Below are positions 36,365-45,303 of a stretch of DNA of 64,000 nucleotides, one piece after another. Both the position numbers and the translations under genes were made by a program. Every line of letters begins with the position of its first letter. Position 1 is the stretch's first letter. Source of the DNA: Corallococcus sp. EGB (GTDB taxonomy: Bacteria > Myxococcota > Myxococcia > Myxococcales > Myxococcaceae); assembly GCF_019968905.1 (NCBI RefSeq), contig NZ_CP079946.1:2170001-2234000 (forward strand). The letters are read 5' to 3'. Under the pieces are notes generated by a model. It was not told where the DNA came from. It did not search any database and saw only the letters and a list, made by a program, of their open reading frames with translations.

Positions 36365-37798
36365 ATGGCCCGGACGAAGTACGAGCGACTGGCCGCCGAG
36401 CTCGAGCGGCAGATCTCCAGCAACCTGGTGAAGCCCGGCGAGCGACTGAGCTCCGTTCGCGAACTCAGCCGCGTGAAGGGGGTGGGGCTGAACACGGCGG
36501 TCCGCGCGCTCGCGCTCCTGGAGGACCGGGGGCTCATCGTGTCCAAGCCCCAGTCCGGCTTCTACGTGCTGGGGCCTCGTTCGGCCCCGGACGTCGTCAC
36601 CGCCCCCCCCATGCGTCCGAGCGTCCCGCAGGCAGTGCAGGTGCCGGAGTTGGTCTCCACCCTCTTCGAGTCGGCGAAGGACCGGGACATCCTCCCGCTG
36701 GGGGCCGCCTGCCTCTCCTCCGAGCTGTACCCCAACGAGGCCATCAACCGGATGACGCGCCGGGTGGTCCGCGAGCAGCCCCGACTCGTGGGCGGCTATT
36801 CACTGCCGCCAGGGGACTTCGAGTTCCGCCGGCAGGTCTCCCGTCGACTGGAGCGGTTCGGCACCTTCGTGGCGCCCGCCGAAATCGTCGCCACGAATGG
36901 CGCCATGGAGTCGCTCGGGTTGGCGTTGCGCGCGACGTGTGCGCCGGGCGACACGGTGCTCATCGAGTCACCGCAGTACTTCGGCATCCTCCAGGCGCTC
37001 CAGCACCTGCGGCTGAAGGTGGTGGAGCTCCCCTCGCACCCGGTCGAGGGCATCCGGCTGGAGCAGGTCGAGGAGGTCCTCGCGCGCCGGGGCATCGCCG
37101 CGGGGCTCTTCACGCCCAACTTCAGCAACCCCATGGGGACGTTGATGAGCGACGAGAAGAAGGCCGCGCTCGTCGCGCTCTTCGCGCGACACGACGTGCC
37201 GCTCATCGAGGACGACATCTACGCGGAGCTGTCGTTCCAGCAACTGCGCCCCAGGGCGCTGAAGGCCTTCGACACCCGGGGCGGCGTGCTGACCTGCGCG
37301 TCGTTCTCCAAGACGGTCTCCCCGGGGCTCAAGGTGGGGTGGCTCGCGCCAGGGCGACATCTGGAGGCGGTGCAGGCGCTCCAGCTCGCCTCCTCCATGG
37401 GAGGCAGCCCCGTGTCGCAGCGGGTGATGGCGACCTACCTGGCCTCGAAGGAGTACGAGCGGAACCTGCGGGAGCTGCGGCTGCACTGCTCGGTGCAGGT
37501 GGAGCGCTTCTCCCGGCACCTCCTGGCCCACTTCCCCGAGGGCACGCGGACATCGCAGCCGAAGGGCGGGTTCGTGCTCTGGGTGGAGCTGCCGAAGCGG
37601 GTGGACTCGGTGGAGCTGTACCGCCGGGCACTCGCGGAGGGCATCTCCCTCTCTCCGGGGACGCTGTTCTCCACGCGGGACCTCTACCGCCACTACATCC
37701 GGCTCAACTGCGGCAACGTCTGGTCCACGAAACTGGAGCAGGGGCTGACGCGGTTGGGGCGTCTGGCGACCCTGCTCGCGAGGGCCCGCCCGTCCTAG
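36365..37798 (+). CDS. MocR/PdxR-type regulator (GntR HTH fused to aminotransferase-like domain)
   Basis: A 477-residue regulator. Residues 1-70 form a GntR winged helix (YERLAAELERQISSNLVKPG, LSSVRELSRVKGVGLNTAVR). Residues about 95-470 match fold-type I aminotransferases (GYSLPPGDFEFRRQVSRRLE, IVATNGAMESLGLALRA, PLIEDDIYAELSF), with the PLP lysine at Lys316 in SFSKTVSPGLKVGW. The family senses PLP or amino acid adducts and regulates adjacent amino acid or vitamin B6 genes. The divergent PLP decarboxylase is the obvious target. I prefer the ATG at 36365, 6 bases after GGGG, to the one at 36359; the much longer upstream frame is only the shadow of the decarboxylase. Confidence 0.88.
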   Translation: MARTKYERLAAELERQISSNLVKPGERLSSVRELSRVKGVGLNTAVRALALLEDRGLIVSKPQSGFYVLGPRSAPDVVTAPPMRPSVPQAVQVPELVSTLFESAKDRDILPLGAACLSSELYPNEAINRMTRRVVREQPRLVGGYSLPPGDFEFRRQVSRRLERFGTFVAPAEIVATNGAMESLGLALRATCAPGDTVLIESPQYFGILQALQHLRLKVVELPSHPVEGIRLEQVEEVLARRGIAAGLFTPNFSNPMGTLMSDEKKAALVALFARHDVPLIEDDIYAELSFQQLRPRALKAFDTRGGVLTCASFSKTVSPGLKVGWLAPGRHLEAVQALQLASSMGGSPVSQRVMATYLASKEYERNLRELRLHCSVQVERFSRHLLAHFPEGTRTSQPKGGFVLWVELPKRVDSVELYRRALAEGISLSPGTLFSTRDLYRHYIRLNCGNVWSTKLEQGLTRLGRLATLLARARPS

Positions 37799-37799
37799 A

Positions 37800-37978
37800 T
37801 CAAAAGGCGTGTGCTGCGGCACTCGCTGCGTACAGGGCCGTGCGGGATTCACGATTCGTCGTGAAGGATCGGGTGCTGGAGAACCTGGCTCTTCGTCAGC
37901 GACTCGCAGTCTTTCGTGAGAAGATGGACTTCTTTGTCATTCCGACTGCGACGTTTGGAGTGCTGTTGGGATTTGGTG
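37800..37978 (+). mobile_element. Integrase-core transposase remnant
   Basis: The plus strand encodes VVKDRVLENLALRQRLAVFR followed at once by MDFFVIPTATFGVLLGF. In rve-type transposases the first motif belongs to the N-terminal helix and the second to the catalytic core around the first Asp, about 100 residues later. The two are fused here by a deletion. Confidence 0.65.
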
Positions 37979-38407
37979 ATGCGTCAGCATCCCGTGAGGA
38001 CTGGACTTGGCGCCCTGGCCCTGGGCTTCCTATCGGCCTTGCTCTTGCCAGCCTCGGAGCTGGAGCGCGGCGCTGACAAGCATGCCGCGGGAAAAGCGCG
38101 GGGCTTGTCCGACGGCCTGGATGCTCCTGGGCACCTTGAGGAAGCCCTGTCGACGCTACGAGAGGTGGCGGCAGACGCAGCGGCCGCGCAACTGGCTGCG
38201 TTGAGGCCCACGGGAGAGGAAGGAGCCCCGCGGCGCATTGCGCGGGAGCATCCCCCAAGGGCTCCGCTCTTGAGCACGAAGACGATGGCCTTCAGCGCCG
38301 CCCGGTCGCCTGTCCGTGAGCGTTCGCAAGTCCTGCGCATGCGGCCCCTCCCTACACCTTCCTGGCCTTGGGCGCGCGCCTGGTCGCGGTGGAGGGCTTG
38401 GGTGTAG
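37979..38407 (+). pseudogene. DUF3618/DUF883-like membrane protein, 3' fragment
   Basis: The frame reads RQHPVRTGLGALALGFLSAL then LLPASELERGADKHAAGKAR, a single hydrophobic helix followed by a charged amphipathic helix, as in the C-terminal half of DUF3618/DUF883 proteins. The usual soluble N-terminal helix is absent and is replaced by transposase debris upstream. The frame continues into the 3' end of gvpJ on the other strand, which is unlikely to be real coding. I regard it as a truncated gene; such proteins are not known gas-vesicle components. Confidence 0.4.
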
Positions 38408-38717
38408 CACGTGGGACCGGAACCGCCGCGGGCGCCTGGGCCTCCGGGAGCTGCTGTCGCGCACGGGAGCTGAAGTTGGGGTTGGTCGTCCACCAGTCCA
38501 GGCCCATCTCCTGCGCCCGCTCCACCGAGGAGATGACCAGTCGAATCTGGATGGTCAGCAGCTCGACGTTCGTCAGATTTATCTTGATGTCCCCGGTGAT
38601 GACGATGCCCTTGTCCAGCACCCGCTCGAGGATGTCGGCCACGGAGCTGCTGCGGGTCGAAGCGGGCGGGTAGTTGCGCTGTGGGGGCGTCGTCACGTGA
38701 TCGTCGGTTTGGGCCAT
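38352..38717 (-). CDS. gvpJ: Gas vesicle protein GvpJ (GvpA family)
   Basis: A 121-residue member of the GvpA/J/M family. The core VADILERVLDKGIVITGDIK then INLTNVELLTIQIRLVISSV is the conserved helix-strand-strand-helix of gas vesicle shell proteins. A long Pro/Ala/Lys tail follows, which GvpA lacks. GvpJ is a minor component thought to help start assembly. It is the last gene of the minus-strand gvp operon, 34 bases after gvpK. Confidence 0.9.
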   Translation of the reverse strand: MAQTDDHVTTPPQRNYPPASTRSSSVADILERVLDKGIVITGDIKINLTNVELLTIQIRLVISSVERAQEMGLDWWTTNPNFSSRARQQLPEAQAPAAVPVPRATPKPSTATRRAPKARKV

Positions 38718-38751
38718 GGCTCCTCGCTCTCTGTCCGCTGCTTGGCCAGTC

Positions 38752-39078
38752 TCACAGCGTCGTGCCCAGCGGCCCGAGGTCCAGATTCAGGTCCTCGTCC
38801 GTCAGGTGGAATTGATTCTTCAAGGCATCCATCTGCTCCTGCAGGCGCAGGAAGGTGACGCCCAGCCTTTCAATCTGCTCTTCACTCAGTGTGCCGGCGT
38901 CGATCCGGCGCAGCGCCTGCCTCTCCAGCAGTTGGCGGATGAGCTCGACGACAGCGAGCACCAGCCGCACCAGCCCGGCCTGGACGTTCTCCTCGTCCAG
39001 CTCCAGCTTGGGCGGCTTCGTCGACTCCAACGCCCGAGAGAACTCCTCCACCGCCTGTGGTGTGCCCTCGACCGCCAT
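38752..39078 (-). CDS. gvpK: Gas vesicle protein GvpK
   Basis: A 108-residue protein recognised by LELDEENVQAGLVRLVLAVV then ELIRQLLERQALRRIDAGTL and the C-terminal LGVTFLRLQEQMDAL. GvpK is a small, largely helical protein essential for vesicle formation in several organisms, in an unclear role. The length is normal. It lies between the gvpS-type gene and gvpJ in the operon, a common order. Confidence 0.92.
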   Translation of the reverse strand: MAVEGTPQAVEEFSRALESTKPPKLELDEENVQAGLVRLVLAVVELIRQLLERQALRRIDAGTLSEEQIERLGVTFLRLQEQMDALKNQFHLTDEDLNLDLGPLGTTL

Positions 39079-39126
39079 CGTTCACCTCGTCTCCCATCCC
39101 GCGCGTGGGCGGGTCCTCCACCTGCC

Positions 39127-39348
39127 TCACTGCAAGCGCTGCGGATGTTCGGGAAGGGTGCCTACCTCCAGCGCCGTCTCCACCGAGGTCAACAGCAGCC
39201 GCAGGCCCAGGTAGATGAGGTCCACGTCGGCCACCGAAATCACCAGGTCACCGCTGATGACCACGCCCTTGTTGAGCACCCGGTCCAGCAACTCCAACAC
39301 CGAGGCGCGCTCCTGCTGTGCCTCGGGTGTATTCGCCGGCCCGTTCAT
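39127..39348 (-). CDS. gvpS: Gas vesicle GvpA-family protein (GvpS position)
   Basis: A 73-residue GvpA-like protein, SVLELLDRVLNKGVVISGDL then VISVADVDLIYLGLRLLLTS. It is shorter than GvpJ and more divergent than GvpA. Its place between gvpG and gvpK corresponds to gvpS in Bacillus-type clusters, so I name it by position. It overlaps the end of gvpG by 4 bases, which implies coupled translation. It is probably a minor shell or cap component. Confidence 0.8.
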   Translation of the reverse strand: MNGPANTPEAQQERASVLELLDRVLNKGVVISGDLVISVADVDLIYLGLRLLLTSVETALEVGTLPEHPQRLQ

Positions 39349-39626
39349 CTGTTCTCACCTCCAGGGCCTGTTTCAGGAGTCGCAGGCCCTGCCCCCTCCT
39401 GCGCTCCCTTCACCGCGTCCAGGCGGTCGAGCAGCTGCGACTCCTGCTCGTTGAACTGCTCCTCCGTGATCTCGCCGCGCTCGAGCTCCTGGTACAGGTC
39501 GCTCAGGCGGGTGCGGAGGTCGGTCTGCTCCTTGGCCTGTTCGTCCTGCACGGCCTTGTGCACCGAGCGGAAGATCCACGCGATGCTCCGGACAGGGGCC
39601 ATCAGGATGTCGTCCAGGATGATCAT
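39345..39626 (-). CDS. gvpG: Gas vesicle protein GvpG
   Basis: A 93-residue protein with the GvpG start MIILDDILMAPVRSIAWIFR and a helical, acidic middle, LYQELERGEITEEQFNEQES. GvpG interacts with GvpF/L and other accessory proteins during assembly. It overlaps the GvpF/L gene before it and the gvpS-type gene after it by 4 bases each (ATGA), the tightest part of the operon. Confidence 0.92.
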   Translation of the reverse strand: MIILDDILMAPVRSIAWIFRSVHKAVQDEQAKEQTDLRTRLSDLYQELERGEITEEQFNEQESQLLDRLDAVKGAQEGAGPATPETGPGGENR

Positions 39627-40432
39627 GGCGCCCCCTGCGCTGGCTCCTCCACCTGCTCGAAGTGGATTCGCAGATGGGTGAAGTTGTACGGCGGCCAGGG
39701 GCCGGTCACGTCCACCTGGAAGTTCTCGGGCAGCGTCGCGCCCAGTTTCTCCACGGTCGCGTTGAAGGCGTTGACCTTCTTTTGGGGCACCAGCGCGGCC
39801 AGGTTCACCACCTCCGACTCATTGCGCGGCTCGTTGACCACGGTCTGCCTGGCCACGGACTTGATTCCATCGAGCACCTTGTCGGCGGTCGCCTCACGGA
39901 AGCCGTTGAGCTGGTCGACGAAGTGCCTCCCCAGCTCGATCTTCTCTTCGCGCGACGGTTCCCTCTCGCGGTAGAGGTCGTCCCGCATCGCCTTGAGCTC
40001 GGGGAAGGCGTTGACGTAGTACTCGAACGCATTGGGGTCGCTCAGCCGGATCCGAAGGCCCAGCTCCACATTCCCTCTCACCGCACGGAGCTGCGTGAGG
40101 AAGTCGTTCGCGTGCTCGGCCAGCAGATTCCGGACCTCCCGCTCGCTGCCGGCAATGATGCCGAACGCGACCGGCAGCATCGGCGCCTGGTCCATCACGT
40201 GGCCCAGCACTGCGCTGTGGGTGCTAAGGTGTTTGCGCTCCGGCCGAAGCGTCTGCTGCTCGATATCGCTGACGATGGCCGCCAGCTCTCCGGATGTCAC
40301 CGGGTGCACGTCTGCACCCTGGATGCCGGGAGTGTCGAGGTTCAGCGAGTCGACCACCTCTATCGGAACCACCGCGTACAGGTAGCGTCCCTCTGGGGTG
40401 GACTTCTCGTGTCGAGTCTTGGCGCGTGGCAT
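39623..40432 (-). CDS. gvpF: Gas vesicle protein GvpF/GvpL (third copy)
   Basis: A 269-residue GvpF/L family protein: GRYLYAVVPIEVVDSLN at the start, VLGHVMDQAPMLPVAFGIIA in the middle, and the closing VTGPWPPYNFTHLRI that marks the second domain. GvpF binds GvpA and is thought to act as chaperone or nucleator. It follows gvpA by 30 bases and is the most divergent of the three copies at its N-terminus. GvpF and GvpL cannot be separated by eye. Confidence 0.9.
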   Translation of the reverse strand: MPRAKTRHEKSTPEGRYLYAVVPIEVVDSLNLDTPGIQGADVHPVTSGELAAIVSDIEQQTLRPERKHLSTHSAVLGHVMDQAPMLPVAFGIIAGSEREVRNLLAEHANDFLTQLRAVRGNVELGLRIRLSDPNAFEYYVNAFPELKAMRDDLYREREPSREEKIELGRHFVDQLNGFREATADKVLDGIKSVARQTVVNEPRNESEVVNLAALVPQKKVNAFNATVEKLGATLPENFQVDVTGPWPPYNFTHLRIHFEQVEEPAQGAP

Positions 40433-40462
40433 GACGTTGTCCTTTCCCGCTCAGGTGGAGAT

Positions 40463-40687
40463 TCAGACCGCGGCAGGCGCAGCCGCTGCGGAGGTGAGGC
40501 CAATGGCGTCGGCATACTTGAGGTAGGTCTCGACCGAAGCGATCACGACGCGTGCCTCGATAGAGAGCACCTCGATGCCGACCAGCGAGACCTTCACCCA
40601 GGCATCGACCACGATTCCCTTGTCCAGGATCCGGTCGATGACGTCGCCCAGTGTGGACGTCCCGGTAGAAGTTGAGACGTTTGCCAT
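40463..40687 (-). CDS. gvpA: Major gas vesicle shell protein GvpA
   Basis: A 74-residue protein very close to canonical Gvp[21 protein letters not shown] then [20 protein letters not shown], ending with a short Ala-rich tail. GvpA polymerises into the gas-filled shell. The ATG follows AGAAAGGATG, the strongest ribosome binding site in the operon, which fits a protein needed in large amounts. It is unusual that gvpA sits in the middle of the operon rather than at its head. Confidence 0.95.
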   Translation of the reverse strand: MANVSTSTGTSTLGDVIDRILDKGIVVDAWVKVSLVGIEVLSIEARVVIASVETYLKYADAIGLTSAAAAPAAV

Positions 40688-40694
40688 AACGTAT

Positions 40695-41462
40695 TCATCC
40701 TTTCTCTTGGAAGTGCTCCAGATCGGCGAGGGCTGCGACGGCAGGCTTGGCCAGGTCTCCCACGAAGCCGTAGGGGGGCCACGGGCCGCTGCAAATCACC
40801 TTGCCGGGGCAGTCTTTCTGGAAGCGAAGGAAGGCCCTCCGGAACTCGGCGAGCTTGGGGCGCTCCACCAGGAAGGCCAAGGAGAGCAGCTGCCCGTCTG
40901 GGCGAGCGGCATGGTCCCAGGTGCAGCGGACGAACAGCCCGGAGAAGGCCGCCTGCGCCCGCTCCGCCATGCGCCGGGCAGCGCGGTCCACACGTGTCTG
41001 CTGCGCGTAGAAGCGACGCCGGTTGTCCAGGTACGCCCGTCCGCGGGGCTGGGCGTCCGCCTCGGTGGGCGCCCCTGTCTGCTCCGGGGGGTCGGCCACG
41101 TCCGACTCCTGGAACAGGATGCGCAGACCCATCTCGTCACAGCCCTTCACCTGGGCCAGCGCGTCCGAGAACTGCCGCTCGTAGCGCTGCAGGAACTCCA
41201 CCACCTGTTCGGGGCGATGGACGAAGCAGCCGTAGCGCATGGGCAACACCGCCAGTCGGCGGTGCAGCTGCTCGACCACCCGGGCGTACTCCAGCGCCTG
41301 CTCGATGCCGGCCGAGGAGGCCAGCTCCTCCGACACCGGCGAGATGGCCGCTGCCAGGTTGCCGTGCTTCACCGCCATCAGCGGCGCCTGGTTCAGCCCC
41401 GGCGGCAGCGCCTCCTTTGCTGCCTGCCGTGCGTCCAGGATGCCGTACACGATGGACTTCAC
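40695..41462 (-). CDS. gvpF: Gas vesicle protein GvpF/GvpL (second copy)
   Basis: A 255-residue GvpF/L protein starting at a GTG with GGAGGAG upstream: [20 protein letters not shown], then [14 protein letters not shown] and the closing [15 protein letters not shown]. It overlaps the previous GvpF/L gene by 4 bases (GTGA) and ends 7 bases before gvpA. The segment [20 protein letters not shown] is a loop insertion not seen in the other two copies. Several GvpF/L paralogues per cluster are common in actinobacterial and proteobacterial gas vesicle loci. Confidence 0.9.
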   Translation of the reverse strand: MKSIVYGILDARQAAKEALPPGLNQAPLMAVKHGNLAAAISPVSEELASSAGIEQALEYARVVEQLHRRLAVLPMRYGCFVHRPEQVVEFLQRYERQFSDALAQVKGCDEMGLRILFQESDVADPPEQTGAPTEADAQPRGRAYLDNRRRFYAQQTRVDRAARRMAERAQAAFSGLFVRCTWDHAARPDGQLLSLAFLVERPKLAEFRRAFLRFQKDCPGKVICSGPWPPYGFVGDLAKPAVAALADLEHFQEKG

Positions 41463-42301
41463 GGCCGCTCCTCCAGGCTGGGGCAGAAGCTGTACGGAGG
41501 CCAGGGGCCGGTCGCCTCCACCGTCAATCCCTGCGGCTGGTACCGGGCCGCGAGCTTCTGCACGCGCTGGGTGAACCGCTGCACCTGCCCGGAGCGCACC
41601 AGGAACGCGGAGTTCAGCACCATGTCGTCCTGCCGGCCCGAGATCCCGCGATCTGCCAGGCGCAGGGGTTTCAACGAGATCGCCCCCGGGGCGAGCTCCT
41701 CGCGGATGTGGGCCGCCAGGCTCTGTCCCTCGTTGCGGCTGCGCTCGTCGAGCTCGCGCTGCAGCTTCTTCTCGTGGAAGTAGCGCGCGCCGGGAGTCTC
41801 GGGGAGGTGCTGCAGGCGCTGGCGGAACTCGGGCGCTCGCTCCAGATGCGCGCGCAGGCGCTGGGCGTTGGCGTAAACCTTGACTGCCCATTCCTCCTTG
41901 TCGGCGATGTCGTCGAGGAATCTGGAGATCTGCTGCCGATGGGTATCGACCACCTTGGACAGCGCTCGCGGTGAGGAGAAGATCGCCCCGAAGCTCACCG
42001 GAAGCACCGGCGAGGATTGCATCACCTCATCGAGCACGCGCTCGTGCCTGACCGCCCGGGGGGCCACCCACTCCAGGTCCTGGGTGTGGTCCGCGCCCTC
42101 CGGCCCCAGGAACTCCTCCATCGAGAGAGGACTGTAGATGGCGGCAAGGTTCCCCAGCTTCAGCGTCCGCACGTCGGCGGCGCCGCTGACACCGGGAACG
42201 GAGAAGCGCTCCACCGCCCCTGCCCGCGTGAATCCATAGACGTACAGGGCCTGCTGGCCCTTGCGGCGCCTCCGCACATCGGGATGGCCGTGAGCTCTCA
42301 T
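41459..42301 (-). CDS. gvpF: Gas vesicle protein GvpF/GvpL (first copy)
   Basis: A 280-residue GvpF/L protein: ALYVYGFTRAGAVERFSVPG, then VMQSSPVLPVSFGAIFSSPR, then [18 protein letters not shown] at the end. Its basic N-terminus (HPDVRRRRKGQQ) is extra. The start overlaps the stop of the AAA ATPase gene by 4 bases, and its own stop overlaps the next GvpF/L gene by 4. The ATPase and GvpF/L proteins are therefore translated as a set, which supports joint action. Confidence 0.9.
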   Translation of the reverse strand: MRAHGHPDVRRRRKGQQALYVYGFTRAGAVERFSVPGVSGAADVRTLKLGNLAAIYSPLSMEEFLGPEGADHTQDLEWVAPRAVRHERVLDEVMQSSPVLPVSFGAIFSSPRALSKVVDTHRQQISRFLDDIADKEEWAVKVYANAQRLRAHLERAPEFRQRLQHLPETPGARYFHEKKLQRELDERSRNEGQSLAAHIREELAPGAISLKPLRLADRGISGRQDDMVLNSAFLVRSGQVQRFTQRVQKLAARYQPQGLTVEATGPWPPYSFCPSLEERP

Positions 42302-44439
42302 GACCGGCGTGCCTCCTTGTGCCCACGGATTGCCTTGAGCAGGCTCTCGGATGTGATGACAAGGCGCTTTCCCTTGCCGCTGATGACGTGACGCACGGCA
42401 TCCCATGCGGCCTGGTTGCACACGGCCTGGATGTCGGCGCCGGAGAAGGACTCGCTGCGTGCAGCGAGCACGTCCAGGTCGAGGTCCTTCTCCACCGGCT
42501 TGTCGCGCAGGTGGACCTGGAAGATTTCGCGCCGCGCCTCGCGGTCCGGCAGCGGCACGTCGACGAGCAGGTCGAAGCGTCCCGGGCGCAGCAGCGCAGG
42601 GTCGAGCAGGTCCGCACGGTTGGTGGCCGCGAGCACCAGCACGCCGGTAAGCTCCTCGATGCCATCCATCTCGGACAGGAACTGGCTGACGACCCTCTCT
42701 GTGACGCGCTCGTCCATCCCCCCGGCGGAGCGCGTCGGCACGAGCGAGTCGATCTCGTCGAAGAAGACGATGCAGGGGGCCGCCTGACGGGCCTTCTGGA
42801 AGGTCTCGCGCACCCCCCTCTCGGACTCCCCCACGAACTTGCTGAGCAGCGCCGGGCCCTTGACCGAGATGAAGTTGACCTGGCTCTCGTGGGCGGCGGC
42901 CTTGGCCATCAGCGTCTTGCCGCAGCCGGGAGGGCCGCTCAGCAGCACGCCCTTGGGGGGGCGGACCTTGGCCCGCGCGAACTCCTCGGCGTACCGGAGC
43001 GGCCACTCCACCGCCTCGATGAGCCGCTGCTTGAGCTGCCCCAGTCCGCCCACGTCCTTCCAGCCCACGTCCGGGGTCTCCACGAACACCTCGCGGATCG
43101 CCGATGGCCCCACCTCGTGCAGCGCCGCCTGGAAGTCGGCCATCGTCACCTGGACCTGCATCAGCTTGTCGTAGGGAATCTCGGCCGAAGCGAAGTCGAT
43201 GTGGGGAATCAGCCGGCGCAGGCAGATCATCGCCGCCTCGCGGCACAGGGCCTGGAGGTCTGCGCCTACGAAGCCATGAGTCACGGCCGCCAGATGGTCC
43301 AGGTCCACGTCCTCTGCCAGCGGCATGCCCCGGCTGTGGATGGCGAGGATCTCCTTGCGCGCCGTGCGGTCAGGGATGGAGATGGCGATCTCGCGGTCGA
43401 ACCGCCCCGGGCGACGCAGCGCCGGGTCCAGTACGTTGGGGATGTTGGTGGCAGCCAGCACGATGACGTGCCGGCGTTGGGCCAGGCCGTCCATCAGCGA
43501 CAGCAGCTGCGCCACCACGCGCTTCTCCACCTCGCCCTGCACGTTCTCGCGCCGGGGAGCGATGGCGTCTATCTCGTCCACGAAGATGATGGCCGGGGCC
43601 CTGCGCTGGGCCTCGTCGAAGATTTGCCGGAGGTGGGCCTCACTCTCTCCGTAGAACTTGTGAATGATCTCCGGGCCGGTGATGGTGAAGAATGCGGCCG
43701 CCGTCTCGTTGGCCACCGCCCGGGCGATCAGCGTCTTGCCGCAGCCCGGCGGGCCATACAGCAGGACCCCCCTGGGGGCGTCGATCCCGAGCCGCTCGAA
43801 CACCTCCGGATACCGTAGCGGCAGCTCCACGATCTCGCGGATGCGGCCCAGCTCCCGCTTCAGCCCACCCACGTCCTCGTAGCTGACGGCGCGCGCCCGC
43901 TCGTGCGTCACCTTCTCCTTCTCCTTCTCCGGCGCCTCGGCGACCTCCAGCATGGTGTTGGGGTGAATCAACACCGCCCCCACAGGAGCGGTCTTGACGA
44001 CGCGGAAGTCGGCCGTGCGGCTGCCGAACAGCAGCGCCCGGACCCGGTCTCCCTTCACCACCGGCAGTCCGTCCAGCAGCGAGCCGATGTAGGCCAGGTC
44101 ACGCTGCGCGGGGGTGAACTCCAGGGGCGCCAGCACGACCTTCTCGGCGTGTCGGGCAGGGGCCAGGGTCAGCTTCACCGGCTCGTCCAACTGCACACCG
44201 GTGTTGGCCCGGGTCACACCGTCAATCTGGAGGATTCCGCGCCCCCGGGCGTCCGGGTAGGAGGGCATCACCCTGGCCGCGCTGCGGCGCTTGCCGGACA
44301 GCGTGACGATGTCGCCGATCTGCGCCCCCAGCCGCTGCATGTCGGCGGGGTCCAGGCGGGCGAGGCCACGGCCCAGGTCCTTGCCGAGGGCCTCGGCGGC
44401 ACGCAGCGTCTGTGTCCGTTCCCGTGTCGCGACGGTCAT
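42298..44439 (-). CDS. Cdc48/VCP-like double AAA ATPase in the gas vesicle operon
   Basis: A 713-residue AAA+ protein with Cdc48 architecture. Residues 1-175 form the N domain (double-psi barrel, [19 protein letters not shown]). D1 has Walker A GPPGCGKT at 229-236, Walker [10 protein letters not shown] at 284-292 and an arginine finger near [10 protein letters not shown]2 repeats this with GPPGCGKT at 502-509 and IVFFDEIDS at 557-565. Such unfoldases pull on proteins using ATP. In most gas vesicle clusters the ATPase is the unrelated-size MoxR-type GvpN, which is absent here. The start overlaps the Hsp20 stop by 4 bases (ATGA), as does its end with GvpF/L, so it belongs to the operon. It may remodel GvpA or accessory proteins during assembly. 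Confidence 0.92.
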   Translation of the reverse strand: MTVATRERTQTLRAAEALGKDLGRGLARLDPADMQRLGAQIGDIVTLSGKRRSAARVMPSYPDARGRGILQIDGVTRANTGVQLDEPVKLTLAPARHAEKVVLAPLEFTPAQRDLAYIGSLLDGLPVVKGDRVRALLFGSRTADFRVVKTAPVGAVLIHPNTMLEVAEAPEKEKEKVTHERARAVSYEDVGGLKRELGRIREIVELPLRYPEVFERLGIDAPRGVLLYGPPGCGKTLIARAVANETAAAFFTITGPEIIHKFYGESEAHLRQIFDEAQRRAPAIIFVDEIDAIAPRRENVQGEVEKRVVAQLLSLMDGLAQRRHVIVLAATNIPNVLDPALRRPGRFDREIAISIPDRTARKEILAIHSRGMPLAEDVDLDHLAAVTHGFVGADLQALCREAAMICLRRLIPHIDFASAEIPYDKLMQVQVTMADFQAALHEVGPSAIREVFVETPDVGWKDVGGLGQLKQRLIEAVEWPLRYAEEFARAKVRPPKGVLLSGPPGCGKTLMAKAAAHESQVNFISVKGPALLSKFVGESERGVRETFQKARQAAPCIVFFDEIDSLVPTRSAGGMDERVTERVVSQFLSEMDGIEELTGVLVLAATNRADLLDPALLRPGRFDLLVDVPLPDREARREIFQVHLRDKPVEKDLDLDVLAARSESFSGADIQAVCNQAAWDAVRHVISGKGKRLVITSESLLKAIRGHKEARRS

Positions 44440-44960
44440 GAGCGGCTCGCCTCCCGGGCTGTGAGGCGGATCTCGAGGACGCCGTTGCGGCAGCTGGTGT
44501 GCATCTGCCGGCGGGTGAAGCGCCTGGGGAGCAGGACCTCCTTGTGGTACTTGAGCGACCCGTGCTCGGCATGCAGGGTCAGGATGTCTTCGCGGAGCTC
44601 CAGCGTGATGTCCTTGCGGTCGACACCTGGCAGCTCCGCCACCACCAGCACGCCCGGCCCCTCCTCGAAGACATCCACCAGGGGCTCGCGGATGGGGTGG
44701 ACGACCGCCTTGCCGGTCTGGCGATCCTGGCGGATGTTCCCGAAGGGCTCCACGCGCGGAATGTCGCTCGGTTGACCGGGTGCGCCTCCTCCGATCCGCA
44801 CGTTGAAGCCATAGACGCCCCTGAGCCCCTTGTCGGAGGCTCCGAACTCTCCGGAGCGTTGGAGCTGTTCGCCCTTCTCCGCGAGCTCCGCCAGTTTCGT
44901 GACGAGGGTGGTGATTCCTTCGAGGAACCCTCCACCGCTGATGCCGGTCTTCTCTGTCAT
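44436..44960 (-). CDS. Hsp20-type gas vesicle protein (GvpH-like)
   Basis: A 174-residue protein. The N-terminal half, GGGFLEGITTLVTKLAELAE and KGLRGVYGFNVRIGG, is typical of Hsp20 proteins encoded in gas vesicle clusters. The second half is an alpha-crystallin domain: VVAELPGVDRKDITLELRED, LPRRFTRRQ and NGVLEIRLT. GvpH-type proteins act as chaperones for GvpA or accessory proteins. The ATG at 44960 has GGTGGAG just upstream, and the long frame before it looks non-coding. This is the first gene of the gvp operon. Confidence 0.88.
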   Translation of the reverse strand: MTEKTGISGGGFLEGITTLVTKLAELAEKGEQLQRSGEFGASDKGLRGVYGFNVRIGGGAPGQPSDIPRVEPFGNIRQDRQTGKAVVHPIREPLVDVFEEGPGVLVVAELPGVDRKDITLELREDILTLHAEHGSLKYHKEVLLPRRFTRRQMHTSCRNGVLEIRLTAREASRS

Positions 44961-45303
44961 GCTCCACCTGCCGTGATTCAAAGCTGGGGCATCCCTCCCT
45001 CCATGCACAGCGGCAAGACTCGAAGGTCGGGGTTCCGCCCGCCCCATGCCCAGCGAGGAGCGGCACGGATAGGGGCCGGCTGGTGATGCCTGGTCAGTGG
45101 GGGGCATCGGCGCATCGCCTGAGGGAGTTCGGCAGGCATGGCGACCCCCTGCCCATCGCCCGGGCTGTGGCAGGTCGACCTGGCAGGGGCGGGAGGGGTG
45201 GGGCCGCCTCACCTCCCTGAACTTCGCCGCCTGTCGTGTCTACGTTTTCTACGGACAACGCATGCGCGTCCGGCACGTGTGTGCGTCAGCGGTGTGAGCA
45301 CCC
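44961..45303. other. Divergent promoter region of gvp operon and PDZ gene
   Basis: This 343-base gap must contain the promoters for the gvp operon (leftward) and the PDZ protein (rightward). I see no convincing sigma-54 (GG-N10-GC) element, tandem operator or riboswitch. An A/T-richer patch around 45235-45260 could hold a promoter for the PDZ gene. Confidence 0.4.

Noticed and set aside
41459..43246. Extended frame before the first GvpF/L gene
   Set aside because: The extra part is antiphase to the AAA ATPase coding sequence; the real start overlaps the ATPase stop at 42301.
44961..45303. Sigma-54 promoter for the gvp operon
   Set aside because: No GG-N10-GC with the usual flanking bases was found on the minus strand.
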